The notes beneath the pieces were generated by a model. That model was not told the DNA's origin and made no database searches. It saw only the letters and a list, made by a program, of their open reading frames with translations. From Chloroflexota bacterium (GTDB lineage: Bacteria > Chloroflexota > Dehalococcoidia > GIF9 > UBA5629): a stretch of 9,293 nucleotides of DNA. The DNA lies in contig JAPLHM010000154.1 of NCBI GenBank assembly GCA_026389635.1, forward strand, positions 1 to 9,293. Reading direction: 5' to 3'. The position numbers and the translations under genes are program-made. This document shows, piece by piece, positions 1-7,331 of the stretch (positions are counted from its first letter, which is position 1; every line of letters starts with the position of its first letter).

Positions 1-129
1 CGTCCCAAGTAATCAAAGTTGGAACGGGGAGGCTGAGGCCCTAACACATGGCGAGCGAAGGTTGGCCTGTGCGACGGGGGTGGATGAGGAACCGGGAAAA
101 CGAGGTTACTTGGGGCGTTTTATTTTTTT
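1..129 (+). ncRNA. Candidate structured RNA with closing stem and T-run, family unknown
   Basis: Bases 1-14 pair with 104-117. Twelve of the fourteen pairs are Watson-Crick; the other two (3 with 115, 13 with 105) are U-G on the plus strand but would be A-C mismatches on the minus strand. Immediately after the stem comes TTTTATTTTTTT (118-129), as after an intrinsic terminator. An inner helix is possible between 45-51 and 66-71 with a bulged T at 49. The polarity of the wobble pairs and of the T-run both point to a plus-strand transcript. I compared it by eye with 5S rRNA, small SRP RNA, RNase P RNA, tmRNA and common riboswitches and recognise none. It may begin left of the window. It could also be a mobile-element end or a convergent terminator region; the RNA reading is inference. 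Confidence 0.35.
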
Positions 130-136
130 GACGCCG

Positions 137-1555
137 CTACAATGTCGCTATAGACGGGAGGTTGCGGTACTTGCCGCCCATGTCCAGCCCGTAGCCGACC
201 ACGAACTCATCCGGTATCTCGAACCCCACGTAATCCAAATGCACGTCTATCAAACGCCGCACCCGCTTGTCTAAAAGGGTGCATACCTTGAGGCTGGCCG
301 GCTTGCGGGCCGTCAGGTTGTTGAGCACATAGTTCAAGGTCATGCCCGTGTCCACGATGTCCTCCACCATCAGTACATGCCTGTCCCTGATGTCGGTGTC
401 TAAGTCCTTGAGTATCCTGATCAACAGGTCGGACTTGTCGGCCGGCGTGGAGATGGCCATGAAATCTACCGTCACCGGTATGGATATGTTGAGCATGAGG
501 TCGGATATAAAGCAGACGACGCCCTTGAGGATGCCGATCAGCACAAGCTCACGGCCCTGGTAATCCCGTGATATCTGCTTGGCCAGCAGTTTGACCCGGC
601 GCTGGATCTGTGTCTTGCTGAACAGGTAACGCTGCACGCCCGTCATCTTGCTCTCGCCCAGGGGTATGAAACCGTGCCGGGCAAACAACTTTAAATAGTC
701 CCCCTTGTTGAGCAGCTTGATGCTGACGTCGGGATAAACCTCCTTGAGACGGCGCACCTTGTGGTTCTTCTCCGTTATAAGGCTCTGCTTAGACGTGGTA
801 AGCTCGATGTAGAGGTCTATCTCGGGCAGGTAGAAATCAGGGGTGAACATCTCGGTGATGCGGTTGTCCTGCGAGGATAGCGGAAAGGAGCGCGGCTCGT
901 ATAACCACTCAACCTGGTAAAAATCCAGCAGGCGGGCGAATTCCTCCTCGCTGGGATGACCGAAAGTGACCGGCCTGATGGGCGCAAGCGGGAGGTCGGA
1001 GAAGCTGGTCAGCCTCTTCTGCTGCGTGATGTTGGACTGGTGGCGGTTGTTGAGGTCCTGCGCTAACTCGATCTTCTCAAGCGTGAGGGCTAAGATGTTG
1101 GCCACCGTGGAGATGAAGTCCTTCTCGTTGGGCTTGAAACGCCGCTTCTCACGGGTGTAAACCCTTATCTCCCCGATGACCTCTCCGCGCTGAATGATGG
1201 GCGCCCCCAGCAGGGACTTGATATTCTCCCGCGCGGCCTGCTCGGGATACTGTGTGCGCCTGTCTGTGTAAATGTCGTCCACGGCCACTATCTTGCCGTC
1301 TAATATGTCGGGATAGCTCTTGCGGGCGTTGATGGCCCCCTTGCGCAGGTACAGGTCGCTCAGACCCCAGGCGCCCGCGATATCAAGGTATTCCCTGCGC
1401 GGGTTGAGCAGCATCACGGCGCAACCGGAGGCCTGTAATCCCCTGGCAGCGCTGGCAGCTATGGCGCTGACTAACTTTTTGAGCGGAAGCGTGTCGTTGG
1501 CAGCTTTGGCTATTTGCTTATATGCAAGCGAATAGCGGTTTTCAGTGGCATCCAT
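137..1555 (-). CDS. GAF / PD-(D/E)XK-like / hypoxanthine phosphoribosyltransferase fusion protein
   Basis: A soluble 472-residue three-part protein. Residues about 10-165 look like a GAF sensor domain. Residues about 200-292 resemble a PD-(D/E)XK nuclease fold: conserved-looking YEP at 219-221, PDFYLPE at 239-245 and YIELTT at 249-254, but T253 stands where the catalytic lysine is expected. Residues about 310-472 are a purine phosphoribosyltransferase: LKG loop 343-345, PRPP signature VEDIVDTGMTL 397-407 with catalytic-type D402, TLLDK 426-430, and the VGFEIPDEFVVGYGLD block 443-458. The HPRT family converts hypoxanthine or guanine plus PRPP to IMP or GMP; the flexible loop here (368-378) is atypical, so activity is inferred. 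The ATG at 1555 has GAGGTGGG (1562-1569) six bases upstream. It lies 35 bases after nrdJ, probably in the same operon. The GAF ligand and the middle-domain function are unknown. Confidence 0.87.
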   Translation of the reverse strand: MDATENRYSLAYKQIAKAANDTLPLKKLVSAIAASAARGLQASGCAVMLLNPRREYLDIAGAWGLSDLYLRKGAINARKSYPDILDGKIVAVDDIYTDRRTQYPEQAARENIKSLLGAPIIQRGEVIGEIRVYTREKRRFKPNEKDFISTVANILALTLEKIELAQDLNNRHQSNITQQKRLTSFSDLPLAPIRPVTFGHPSEEEFARLLDFYQVEWLYEPRSFPLSSQDNRITEMFTPDFYLPEIDLYIELTTSKQSLITEKNHKVRRLKEVYPDVSIKLLNKGDYLKLFARHGFIPLGESKMTGVQRYLFSKTQIQRRVKLLAKQISRDYQGRELVLIGILKGVVCFISDLMLNISIPVTVDFMAISTPADKSDLLIRILKDLDTDIRDRHVLMVEDIVDTGMTLNYVLNNLTARKPASLKVCTLLDKRVRRLIDVHLDYVGFEIPDEFVVGYGLDMGGKYRNLPSIATL

Positions 1556-1590
1556 TCATCACCCACCTCACAAATCCTCTTTATATTATA

Positions 1591-4242
1591 TTATCCGCAT
1601 TTAGTATAGCCGCAACTGGGACAGATATGGCACCCCTCCTGGTAAACTAACTGGTTGCCGCAATCCGGGCACTGGCCGCTGTAATTGGACGGCCCGCCCG
1701 GGGCACAGTCCGACACTACCCTATCATCCTCTTTTTTTGCATATTTCTCAAGTACGCTGCCAATGGCGTCGGCACAGGACAATATGGCGCGGCCGTTCTC
1801 CCATGATACGGAAGGACACCTGATGGTGCGCAGTTGCTTTATGACTGAACCAACCTCTATGCCGGAGCGCAACACCAGCGAGATCAGCCTGCTGGTGGCC
1901 TCAAGCTGGGCCGAGGCGCAGCCCCCGGCTTTGCCCAGGCTGGAGAATACCTCGCAGATACCCGTGTCATCGAAATTGACCGTTACGTAAATATAGCCGC
2001 AACCGGTGGTGACACGCTCGGTGATGCCCCGGGTGATCTTGGGCCTCTGCCGCGGCGCCGGCCTGGCCTCGCCCTCTGCCTCCTTAACCCTGGCCTGCGG
2101 CGTCTCCTTCTGGCCGGTGTTGAGCACCTGGCTGTCGCGGCTCCTGTCCCTGTAAATGGTAACGCCCTTGAGCCCGACCTTGTAGGCGGTCATATATACT
2201 TTCTGCACGTCCTCAATGGTGGCCTCAAAAGGCAGGTTGACCGTCTTGGAGACGGCGCTGTCAGTGTATTTCTGGAAGGCCGACTGTATCTTTACATGCC
2301 ACTCGGGCGAGATCTCGTGAGAAGTGACGAATACCTCTTTGACCCAGTCAGGCGCCTCTTCGATGTCATGCAGGCCGCCGCCCTCGGCCAGCTTTTTCAT
2401 CAGCTCGGGCGAGTAAAATCCCTCTTCCTTAGCAACGGCTTCGAAATAGGGGTTGATCTCTATAAGGGTCTGGCCGTCCAATATGTGACGGAAGTAGCTC
2501 AGCGCAAAGAGGGGTTCGATGCCGCTGGAGCAGTTGGCTATGATGCTGAGCGTGCCGGTGGGGGCGATGGTGGTGCGGTTGGCATTCCTGACCCTGGGGC
2601 CGTCCTTGCTGTCGTAGGTGCTGCCGATGAAGGCGGGAAAAAGGCCGCGCGACAGGCCCAGCGCGACGGATTCGGACGTGGCCTCATCGGAGATGAAGCG
2701 CATGACGCTCTCGGCTGTCTCCAGCGCTTTTTCGGAATTGTAGGGCACGCGCAACTGGATGAGCATGTCGGCGAATCCCATTACACCCAGGCCCACCTTG
2801 CGCGTCTTACGGGTCATCTCACCTATCTGGGGCAGCGGGAATCGGTTGACCTCGATAACGTCGTCGAGGAAGCGCACGGCCAACCTGACCGTCTGCCCCA
2901 ATTTGTCATAATCTATCTCGCATTGGCCGTCGGCCGTGCGCAGCATATGGGATAAATTGACCGAGCCCAGGTTGCACGACTCGTAGGGGAGCAGGGGTTG
3001 CTCGCCGCAGGGATTGGTGCTCTCTATCCTGCCCAGGTTGGGCGTGGAGTTGAACTCGTTGATACGGTCGATGAAGATGATGCCGGGGTCGCCCGTACGC
3101 CACGCCATGTCGACTATCTTGCAGAAGACCCGGCGGGCGTTGAGCCGCCCTTCCACCGCCCCGCTGTTGGGGTTGACCAGGTTGTAGTCCCCCTCGGCTT
3201 CCACGGCCTGCATGAAGCTGCCGGTGGCCGCCACGGAGATATTGAAGTTGGTGAAAGCTTTGGGATCCTCCTTGGAGGTGATGAATTCCATGATATCGGG
3301 ATGGTCCACGTTGAGTATGCCCATGTTGGCCCCACGCCGCATGCCACCCTGCTTGATTACATCGGTGGCCGTGTCGAAAGCGCGCATGAATGATACGGGA
3401 CCGCTGGCCACGCCGCCGGTGGAGCCCACGCGGTCCTGCTTGGGTCTGAGGCGGGAAAAGGAGAAGCCCGTGCCTCCACCGCTCTTGTGAATGAGCGCTG
3501 TGTACTTGACGGCGTCGAAAATGGATTCCATGGAGTCTTCTATAGGCAGGACGAAGCAGGCGGACAACTGCCCCAGCTCCCGGCCGGCGTTCATCAGCGT
3601 GGGGGAATTGGGCAGGAAGTCCAGGGAGGTCATGGCACGGTAAAATTTGTCTTCCCACTCCGCTACATCGGCATTTTTGTCGAATATCAGCTCGGCCGAG
3701 GCTATGTGCCTGCTGACCCTGCTGAAAAGCTCTTCGGGCGCCTCCGCGGGGTTGCCCTGGGCGTCCTTCTGCAGGTACCTTTTCTCCAGCACCGTCAGCG
3801 CGTTCTCCGACAGCTTTAACTCGACCGCGGCAGGCCTGTCGGCCGGCTGCGCAGCGGCTGCCGGCGCAGGACCGGCTACCAGCACAGGACCGGCTGCGGG
3901 GGGTGGTTGCAGCGCAGCCTGTTTCTCAGCCGGCGGCCTGACACTGGCTTTTTCAGCCAGCAGCTCGTTTACTATGGTCTCTATACGCTCCCTGGGCGGC
4001 AGCGGGCGTATGGCGGGCGCTACCAAGTGTTCCATGCCCGGCAGCGCCTGGTCCATCCTTTTAGCCGTGGTCTGCTCATCCATAGTCATACTTTTCTCCA
4101 ACCTCGATATTGCCTGTTCTGTAAGTTCCTCGAGCTCACGCCTGTCCGTGATGCCCATGGTCTGTGTATAAGTGAAGACCGTCCTGGCGACGAAATTCCT
4201 CACGGGATCGGGAAGCCGGTTGCGGGACTGCTTATTTACCAT
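1591..4242 (-). CDS. nrdJ: Adenosylcobalamin-dependent (class II) ribonucleotide reductase
   Basis: Cytoplasmic enzyme reducing ribonucleotides to deoxyribonucleotides, using B12 instead of a metal-radical subunit. Numbering is from the ATG at 4242. The core shows the redox cysteine C229 (LSAC), the active-site NPCGE at 410-414 with thiyl cysteine C412, N410 and E414, and the second redox cysteine C423 eleven residues on, the class II spacing. GGGTGFSFSRLR follows at about 256-267 and APTGTLS at 560-566. A TSCPD-type domain lies at about 735-835, and a zinc-ribbon tail has cysteines 858, 861, 871, 874, 877 and 882. The first ~100 residues are not a recognisable ATP-cone and join the core by an Ala/Pro-rich linker (about 103-140). 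A GTG at 4245 directly precedes the ATG and could equally start it. It overlaps nrdR by 11 bases, implying coupled translation. The NrdR boxes upstream of nrdR should control it. Confidence 0.96.
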   Translation of the reverse strand: MVNKQSRNRLPDPVRNFVARTVFTYTQTMGITDRRELEELTEQAISRLEKSMTMDEQTTAKRMDQALPGMEHLVAPAIRPLPPRERIETIVNELLAEKASVRPPAEKQAALQPPPAAGPVLVAGPAPAAAAQPADRPAAVELKLSENALTVLEKRYLQKDAQGNPAEAPEELFSRVSRHIASAELIFDKNADVAEWEDKFYRAMTSLDFLPNSPTLMNAGRELGQLSACFVLPIEDSMESIFDAVKYTALIHKSGGGTGFSFSRLRPKQDRVGSTGGVASGPVSFMRAFDTATDVIKQGGMRRGANMGILNVDHPDIMEFITSKEDPKAFTNFNISVAATGSFMQAVEAEGDYNLVNPNSGAVEGRLNARRVFCKIVDMAWRTGDPGIIFIDRINEFNSTPNLGRIESTNPCGEQPLLPYESCNLGSVNLSHMLRTADGQCEIDYDKLGQTVRLAVRFLDDVIEVNRFPLPQIGEMTRKTRKVGLGVMGFADMLIQLRVPYNSEKALETAESVMRFISDEATSESVALGLSRGLFPAFIGSTYDSKDGPRVRNANRTTIAPTGTLSIIANCSSGIEPLFALSYFRHILDGQTLIEINPYFEAVAKEEGFYSPELMKKLAEGGGLHDIEEAPDWVKEVFVTSHEISPEWHVKIQSAFQKYTDSAVSKTVNLPFEATIEDVQKVYMTAYKVGLKGVTIYRDRSRDSQVLNTGQKETPQARVKEAEGEARPAPRQRPKITRGITERVTTGCGYIYVTVNFDDTGICEVFSSLGKAGGCASAQLEATSRLISLVLRSGIEVGSVIKQLRTIRCPSVSWENGRAILSCADAIGSVLEKYAKKEDDRVVSDCAPGGPSNYSGQCPDCGNQLVYQEGCHICPSCGYTKCG

Positions 4243-4777
4243 CACGCTGTCTCAGCCTGGCCCTACGCCTCTGCCCGGACAGCGCATCCTTGTTGATCAG
4301 AGGGAGCTGGCCGTCCAAGGGCGCGCCAAGCTTGCTCTCGATAAGTGTGTCCACCGCCTGCTTGAGCGTCGTGATGTCGCTGAACTCGTAGTAAACGCTG
4401 GCAAAGCGTATGTAGGCTATGTGGTCCAATTCAGATAGCCGGGCAATCACGACCTTGCCTATGTGGGAGCTGGATACCTCGTTCCTGCCCAGGCTGTAAA
4501 GCTCAGCCTCGATGGTCTCTACCAGCTTCTCAATGGTTCCAGTCGGCATGGGACGTTTCTCGCAGGCCTTGCGTATGCCGGAGAACAGCTTCTCGCGGTC
4601 GAACTCCTCACGGCGCCCATCCTTCTTGATGATGTAAAGGCTCCTGTTCTGCAGCCTCTCGTAGGTGGTAAAACGGTGCCCGCATACCGCGCACTCGCGC
4701 CGCCGCCTGATCTCCTCCCCCAGGCTCCGGGAGTCTATTACCCTGGATTCCGGCTCAGCGCAAGAAGGACATTTCAT
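4232..4777 (-). CDS. nrdR: Transcriptional repressor NrdR
   Basis: Zinc-ribbon/ATP-cone repressor of ribonucleotide reductase genes; the family binds ATP/dATP and tandem NrdR boxes. The N-terminal ribbon uses C3, C6, C29 and C32 (MKCPSC then ECAVC). The ATP-cone spans about 48-138, opening with IIKKDGRREEFDREKL. At 181 residues it is longer than the usual ~150-160 because of a C-terminal extension ending in a basic tail (RRRARLRQRDGK). That tail is encoded partly over the start of nrdJ. The ATG at 4777 is fixed by the invariant MKCPxC opening, although only a weak AAGAG precedes it, directly abutting the start. It is the first gene of nrdR-nrdJ-HPRT fusion, and has its own promoter with two NrdR boxes, so autoregulation is expected. 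Confidence 0.96.
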   Translation of the reverse strand: MKCPSCAEPESRVIDSRSLGEEIRRRRECAVCGHRFTTYERLQNRSLYIIKKDGRREEFDREKLFSGIRKACEKRPMPTGTIEKLVETIEAELYSLGRNEVSSSHIGKVVIARLSELDHIAYIRFASVYYEFSDITTLKQAVDTLIESKLGAPLDGQLPLINKDALSGQRRRARLRQRDGK

Positions 4778-4783
4778 CTCTTA

Positions 4784-4799
4784 ACACTATAATATGTGG
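4784..4799. promoter_or_regulatory. NrdR box 1 (start-site proximal)
   Basis: ACACTATAATATGTGG is an imperfect palindrome close to the known NrdR-box form ACACwATATATwGTGT. It lies just downstream of the predicted -10 element, about at the transcription start, and 7 bases before the nrdR start codon. Its partner begins exactly 31 bp away, the roughly three-turn spacing known for paired NrdR boxes. Confidence 0.75.
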
Positions 4800-4808
4800 T
4801 TTTTATGG

Positions 4809-4837
4809 ATACTACCACAACATATAGGCGTAGTCAA
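4809..4837 (-). promoter_or_regulatory. Promoter of nrdR-nrdJ operon
   Basis: Reading leftward, TTGACT (4832-4837) is a near-consensus -35. It is followed after exactly 17 bp by TAGTAT (4809-4814) as -10. The predicted start is near 4802, giving a leader of about 25 bases. Both NrdR-box-like sites overlap or flank this promoter, which supports it independently of the hexamer match. Confidence 0.7.
4815..4830. promoter_or_regulatory. NrdR box 2 (between -35 and -10)
   Basis: CCACAACATATAGGCG keeps the left arm and AT core of the NrdR box (11 of 16 positions against ACACAATATATAGTGT by eye) but has a degenerate right arm. It fills the 17-bp promoter spacer almost exactly. The 15-bp gap to box 1 matches the paired arrangement of this regulator, so binding here would occlude RNA polymerase. 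Confidence 0.65.
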
Positions 4838-4857
4838 TGGTTTAGGAGACATAAATA

Positions 4858-4889
4858 GGACGGGGCGGAGAATTTTCTCCACCCCGTCC
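4858..4889 (-). terminator. Hairpin terminator after ftsZ
   Basis: GGACGGGG at one end pairs with CCCCGTCC at the other, continued by GGAGA/TCTCC around a small AT-rich loop. In minus-strand RNA the only irregular position (4866 against 4881) becomes a U-G pair, giving an unbroken stem of about 14 bp; on the plus strand it would be a C-A mismatch. It starts 29 bases after the ftsZ stop. Only a weak T-rich stretch (TATTTAT) follows, so termination may be incomplete. Confidence 0.65.
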
Positions 4890-4917
4890 AATGGGATGCT
4901 ATGTTGAGTCTAAAAGG

Positions 4918-6030
4918 TCAGCGTTGCATCCTGTTCATGCCTGCCGGTTGTGGGGCTGCCACTTGCGCATTGGGATAACGCGAGCCTCTCCTCAGGAATG
5001 AGGGTACGTCGAGGCTGTCTTCGGTAGCTCCTCTCAGCAGTCGGCGCAACTCGACCTCGGTGGGTACGCCGGAACCGTACTGTGCGGTGAAGCCTGTAGC
5101 TATGATGGTGATCTGTACCTCGTCCTCCATCTGCGAATTGAAGACGACGCCGAAAATGATGTTGGCATCGGGATCGACCGACTGTGAGATCACGTCGGCC
5201 GCCTCGTTGCACTCGAACAGGGTCAGGTTGCTGCCGCCTGTGACGTTGAAGAGCACGCCCTTGGCGCCGCTGATGGATACGTCCAGCATGGGACTGGCCA
5301 ACGCGTTTTTGGCGGCCTCGATGGCCCGGTTGGTGCCTTTGCCGTGTCCTACCGACATCCAGGCGGGGCCGGAGTTTTTCATGATGGCCCTGATGTCGGC
5401 GAAGTCGAGGTTGATCAGGCCGGGTACTGTCACTACCTCGGCGATGGCCTGCACGCCCAGGCGCAGCACATCGTCAGCTAACCTGAAGGCATTGTCCACG
5501 GTGGTCTTGTTGTCACATAGTTCGACGATGCGGTCGTTGGGGATGATGACCAGCGTATCTACCTTGTCGCAAAGCTGCAGTATGCCTTCCTCGGCGATCT
5601 TCATGCGGCGGGCGCCCTCGAAGGAGAAAGGTTTGGTGACGATGGCAATGGTGAGTGCACCCGAGGACCTGGCGACTTCAGCCACTACGGGTATGCTGCC
5701 GGTGCCGGTGCCGCCGCCCATGCCGGCTGTGATGAATACCATGTCTGCGCCGGCCACCACTTCCTGTATGGCCTGGCGGCTTTCCTCGGCTGATTTGCGC
5801 CCGACCAGGTGGTCGCCGCCGGCGCCGAGGCCGCGGGTGAGCTTTTCGCCGAGCTGGATGCGTACCGGGACTTCAGCTAAGGCCAAAGCCTGGGCATCGG
5901 TGTTCATGCAGATGAATTCTACGCCCTTGATGCCTTCGCGGACCATGCGGGTGATGGCGTTAGAGCCGCCACCCCCGCAGCCGATGGCTTTGATCTTGGC
6001 CGGTGCGGTCGAAAACATTGATTTTGACAT
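4918..6030 (-). CDS. ftsZ: Cell division GTPase FtsZ
   Basis: Tubulin-like GTPase that polymerises into the cytokinetic ring at mid-cell. Visible motifs: N-terminal glycine-rich GCGGGGSNA (17-25), the tubulin signature GGGTGTGS (105-112), and the T7 synergy loop NLDFAD (207-212), which supplies the catalytic aspartates to the neighbouring subunit. The C-terminal peptide DVPSFLRR (341-348) is the expected docking site for FtsA. Length is 370 residues, normal to slightly short. The linker between the globular core (ending about 315) and the peptide is only about 25 residues, and a further 22 residues follow the peptide. The ATG at 6030 is preceded by AGGAGG at 6042-6047. The gene lies 35 bases after ftsA and ends the division operon at a hairpin. 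Confidence 0.98.
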   Translation of the reverse strand: MSKSMFSTAPAKIKAIGCGGGGSNAITRMVREGIKGVEFICMNTDAQALALAEVPVRIQLGEKLTRGLGAGGDHLVGRKSAEESRQAIQEVVAGADMVFITAGMGGGTGTGSIPVVAEVARSSGALTIAIVTKPFSFEGARRMKIAEEGILQLCDKVDTLVIIPNDRIVELCDNKTTVDNAFRLADDVLRLGVQAIAEVVTVPGLINLDFADIRAIMKNSGPAWMSVGHGKGTNRAIEAAKNALASPMLDVSISGAKGVLFNVTGGSNLTLFECNEAADVISQSVDPDANIIFGVVFNSQMEDEVQITIIATGFTAQYGSGVPTEVELRRLLRGATEDSLDVPSFLRRGSRYPNAQVAAPQPAGMNRMQR

Positions 6031-6065
6031 TCTTTAGTTAACCTCCTGATATTTCCCTAAAATTT

Positions 6066-7286
6066 TTATGCGCCGAAGAATTTCCTGAGCATACCCATGA
6101 CGTTGTTGACCGAGCCTGCCGGCCTGGCCTTGGCTTCCCAGGTGGGCTTGCCCCCTGTCTTGATGGCCCACAGCAGCAGCCCTACGCCGGTGGCGTTGGC
6201 CGGATCATGCAGCACGTCGGTGATACCGTAAACCCCCATTGGCTCGCCGATCCTGGTGGGGATGCGTATGGAGGCGCGGGCCAGGGCTTCCAGCCCGTTC
6301 ATCTTGGAGCCGCCGCCGGTCATTACCAATCCCGCAGGTGCAAGCGTGGCATAGCTGGTGTCGGGCATCTCCAGCAGTATCAACCTGAGCAACTCCTCCA
6401 TGCGGTCCCTCAGTATGTTGCTGAGGTCCTTGTAGGAGACGCTGTGCCCATCCTCCACCGTAAGCGTGGAACTCTCGTCCTTGGACCCGGTCTCGGGGTA
6501 AACGTTGCCGTACTTCTTCTTCATCGCTTCGGCGATCTCGAAGGGCAATCCCAGGCCGATGGAGAGGTCGCTGGTGAACTGGTAGCCCGCTACGGGGATG
6601 ATGGACGTGTGGTAGATGCTGCCGTCCTTGAATACTGCGATGTCCGTGGTGCCTCCGCCGATGTCAGCCATGATAACGCCGATCTCCTTCTCTTCGGGGG
6701 TGAGAACGGACTCGCCGCTGGCCAACGGTTCGAGCACCAGGTCGTCGATCTCGACTCCCACGCTGCGCACGCACTTGACAAGGTTTTGTACCGAGGCAGT
6801 TGAGGCGGTGATGATGTGTGTCTCAACGTCCAGCCGGAATCCGTGCATGCCCACCGGGTTCTTGATCTTTTCCTGGGTATCAAGGCTGTAACCGCGGGGT
6901 ATCTGGTGGAGTATCTTCCTGTCATCGGGTATGTTCATGTTCTTGGCCGCTGACAGCACGCGAGACAGGTCGTCCGACCTCACCAACCTGTCGGTGCGCG
7001 GTATGGCAACCACTCCGTGGCTGTTGACCGAACTGATGTGCCGGCCTGTGACACCGATGTAGGCCGATTCGATCTTTACGCCGCTGGCCTGTTCAGCGCG
7101 CTTGACCGACTCGGCTACCGAGTCCCTGGCCTCATCGACATTTACCACCATGCCTTTGTGCAGGCCATGGGACGGTACCTGACCGACACCGAGCACCTGC
7201 AGCGCACCCCCCGAATCCAGGGTTGCGACTATGGTGCAAATCTTGGTCGTACCCACGTCGATGCCGGTAATTAGTTTTTTGGTCAT
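6066..7286 (-). CDS. ftsA: Cell division protein FtsA
   Basis: Actin-like ATPase that tethers FtsZ filaments to the membrane. The 406-residue protein has the phosphate-1 motif GIDVGTTK (8-15), the intervening 1C-type subdomain (about 80-165), the phosphate-2 motif ADIGGGTTDIAVF (207-219) and the adenosine motif GLVMTGGGSKMNGL (319-332). The last residues, VMGMLRKFFGA (396-406), look like the short amphipathic membrane-targeting helix of the family, after a Pro/Ala-rich linker. The ATG at 7286 has AAGGAGG (7296-7302) nine bases upstream. It sits between a small membrane protein gene and ftsZ, in the classical ftsA-ftsZ order. No ftsQ is present beside it. Confidence 0.97.
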   Translation of the reverse strand: MTKKLITGIDVGTTKICTIVATLDSGGALQVLGVGQVPSHGLHKGMVVNVDEARDSVAESVKRAEQASGVKIESAYIGVTGRHISSVNSHGVVAIPRTDRLVRSDDLSRVLSAAKNMNIPDDRKILHQIPRGYSLDTQEKIKNPVGMHGFRLDVETHIITASTASVQNLVKCVRSVGVEIDDLVLEPLASGESVLTPEEKEIGVIMADIGGGTTDIAVFKDGSIYHTSIIPVAGYQFTSDLSIGLGLPFEIAEAMKKKYGNVYPETGSKDESSTLTVEDGHSVSYKDLSNILRDRMEELLRLILLEMPDTSYATLAPAGLVMTGGGSKMNGLEALARASIRIPTRIGEPMGVYGITDVLHDPANATGVGLLLWAIKTGGKPTWEAKARPAGSVNNVMGMLRKFFGA

Positions 7287-7331
7287 TAATTCAAGCCTCC
7301 TTCGATTTAATCTTTTCCCGTAATCAAATGT

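Noticed and set aside
1..117. 5S rRNA, small SRP RNA, RNase P RNA or riboswitch at the left edge
   Set aside because: The length and paired ends recall 5S rRNA, but none of the conserved internal sequences of these RNAs could be found on either strand by eye.
1583..1613. Separate promoter for the HPRT fusion gene (TATAAT at 1585-1590, reading leftward)
   Set aside because: The hexamer is good but at 17 bp upstream the sequence is GCGGCT, not a -35; the 35-base gap is better read as operon spacing. A weak internal promoter cannot be excluded.
2296..2955. 219-residue open frame on the plus strand, and a 250-residue second frame on the minus strand at 2906-3658
   Set aside because: Both are out-of-frame readings of the nrdJ core, where the conserved reductase motifs define the real frame.
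4778..4917. Cobalamin riboswitch ahead of the B12-dependent reductase
   Set aside because: The leader from the predicted start is only about 25 bases and no B12-box-like sequence was seen; NrdR boxes explain the region.
5060..6037. 325-residue open frame on the plus strand
   Set aside because: It lies wholly antisense to ftsZ, whose motifs are all intact; the composition is Ser/Met/Thr/Pro-rich as expected of a shadow frame.
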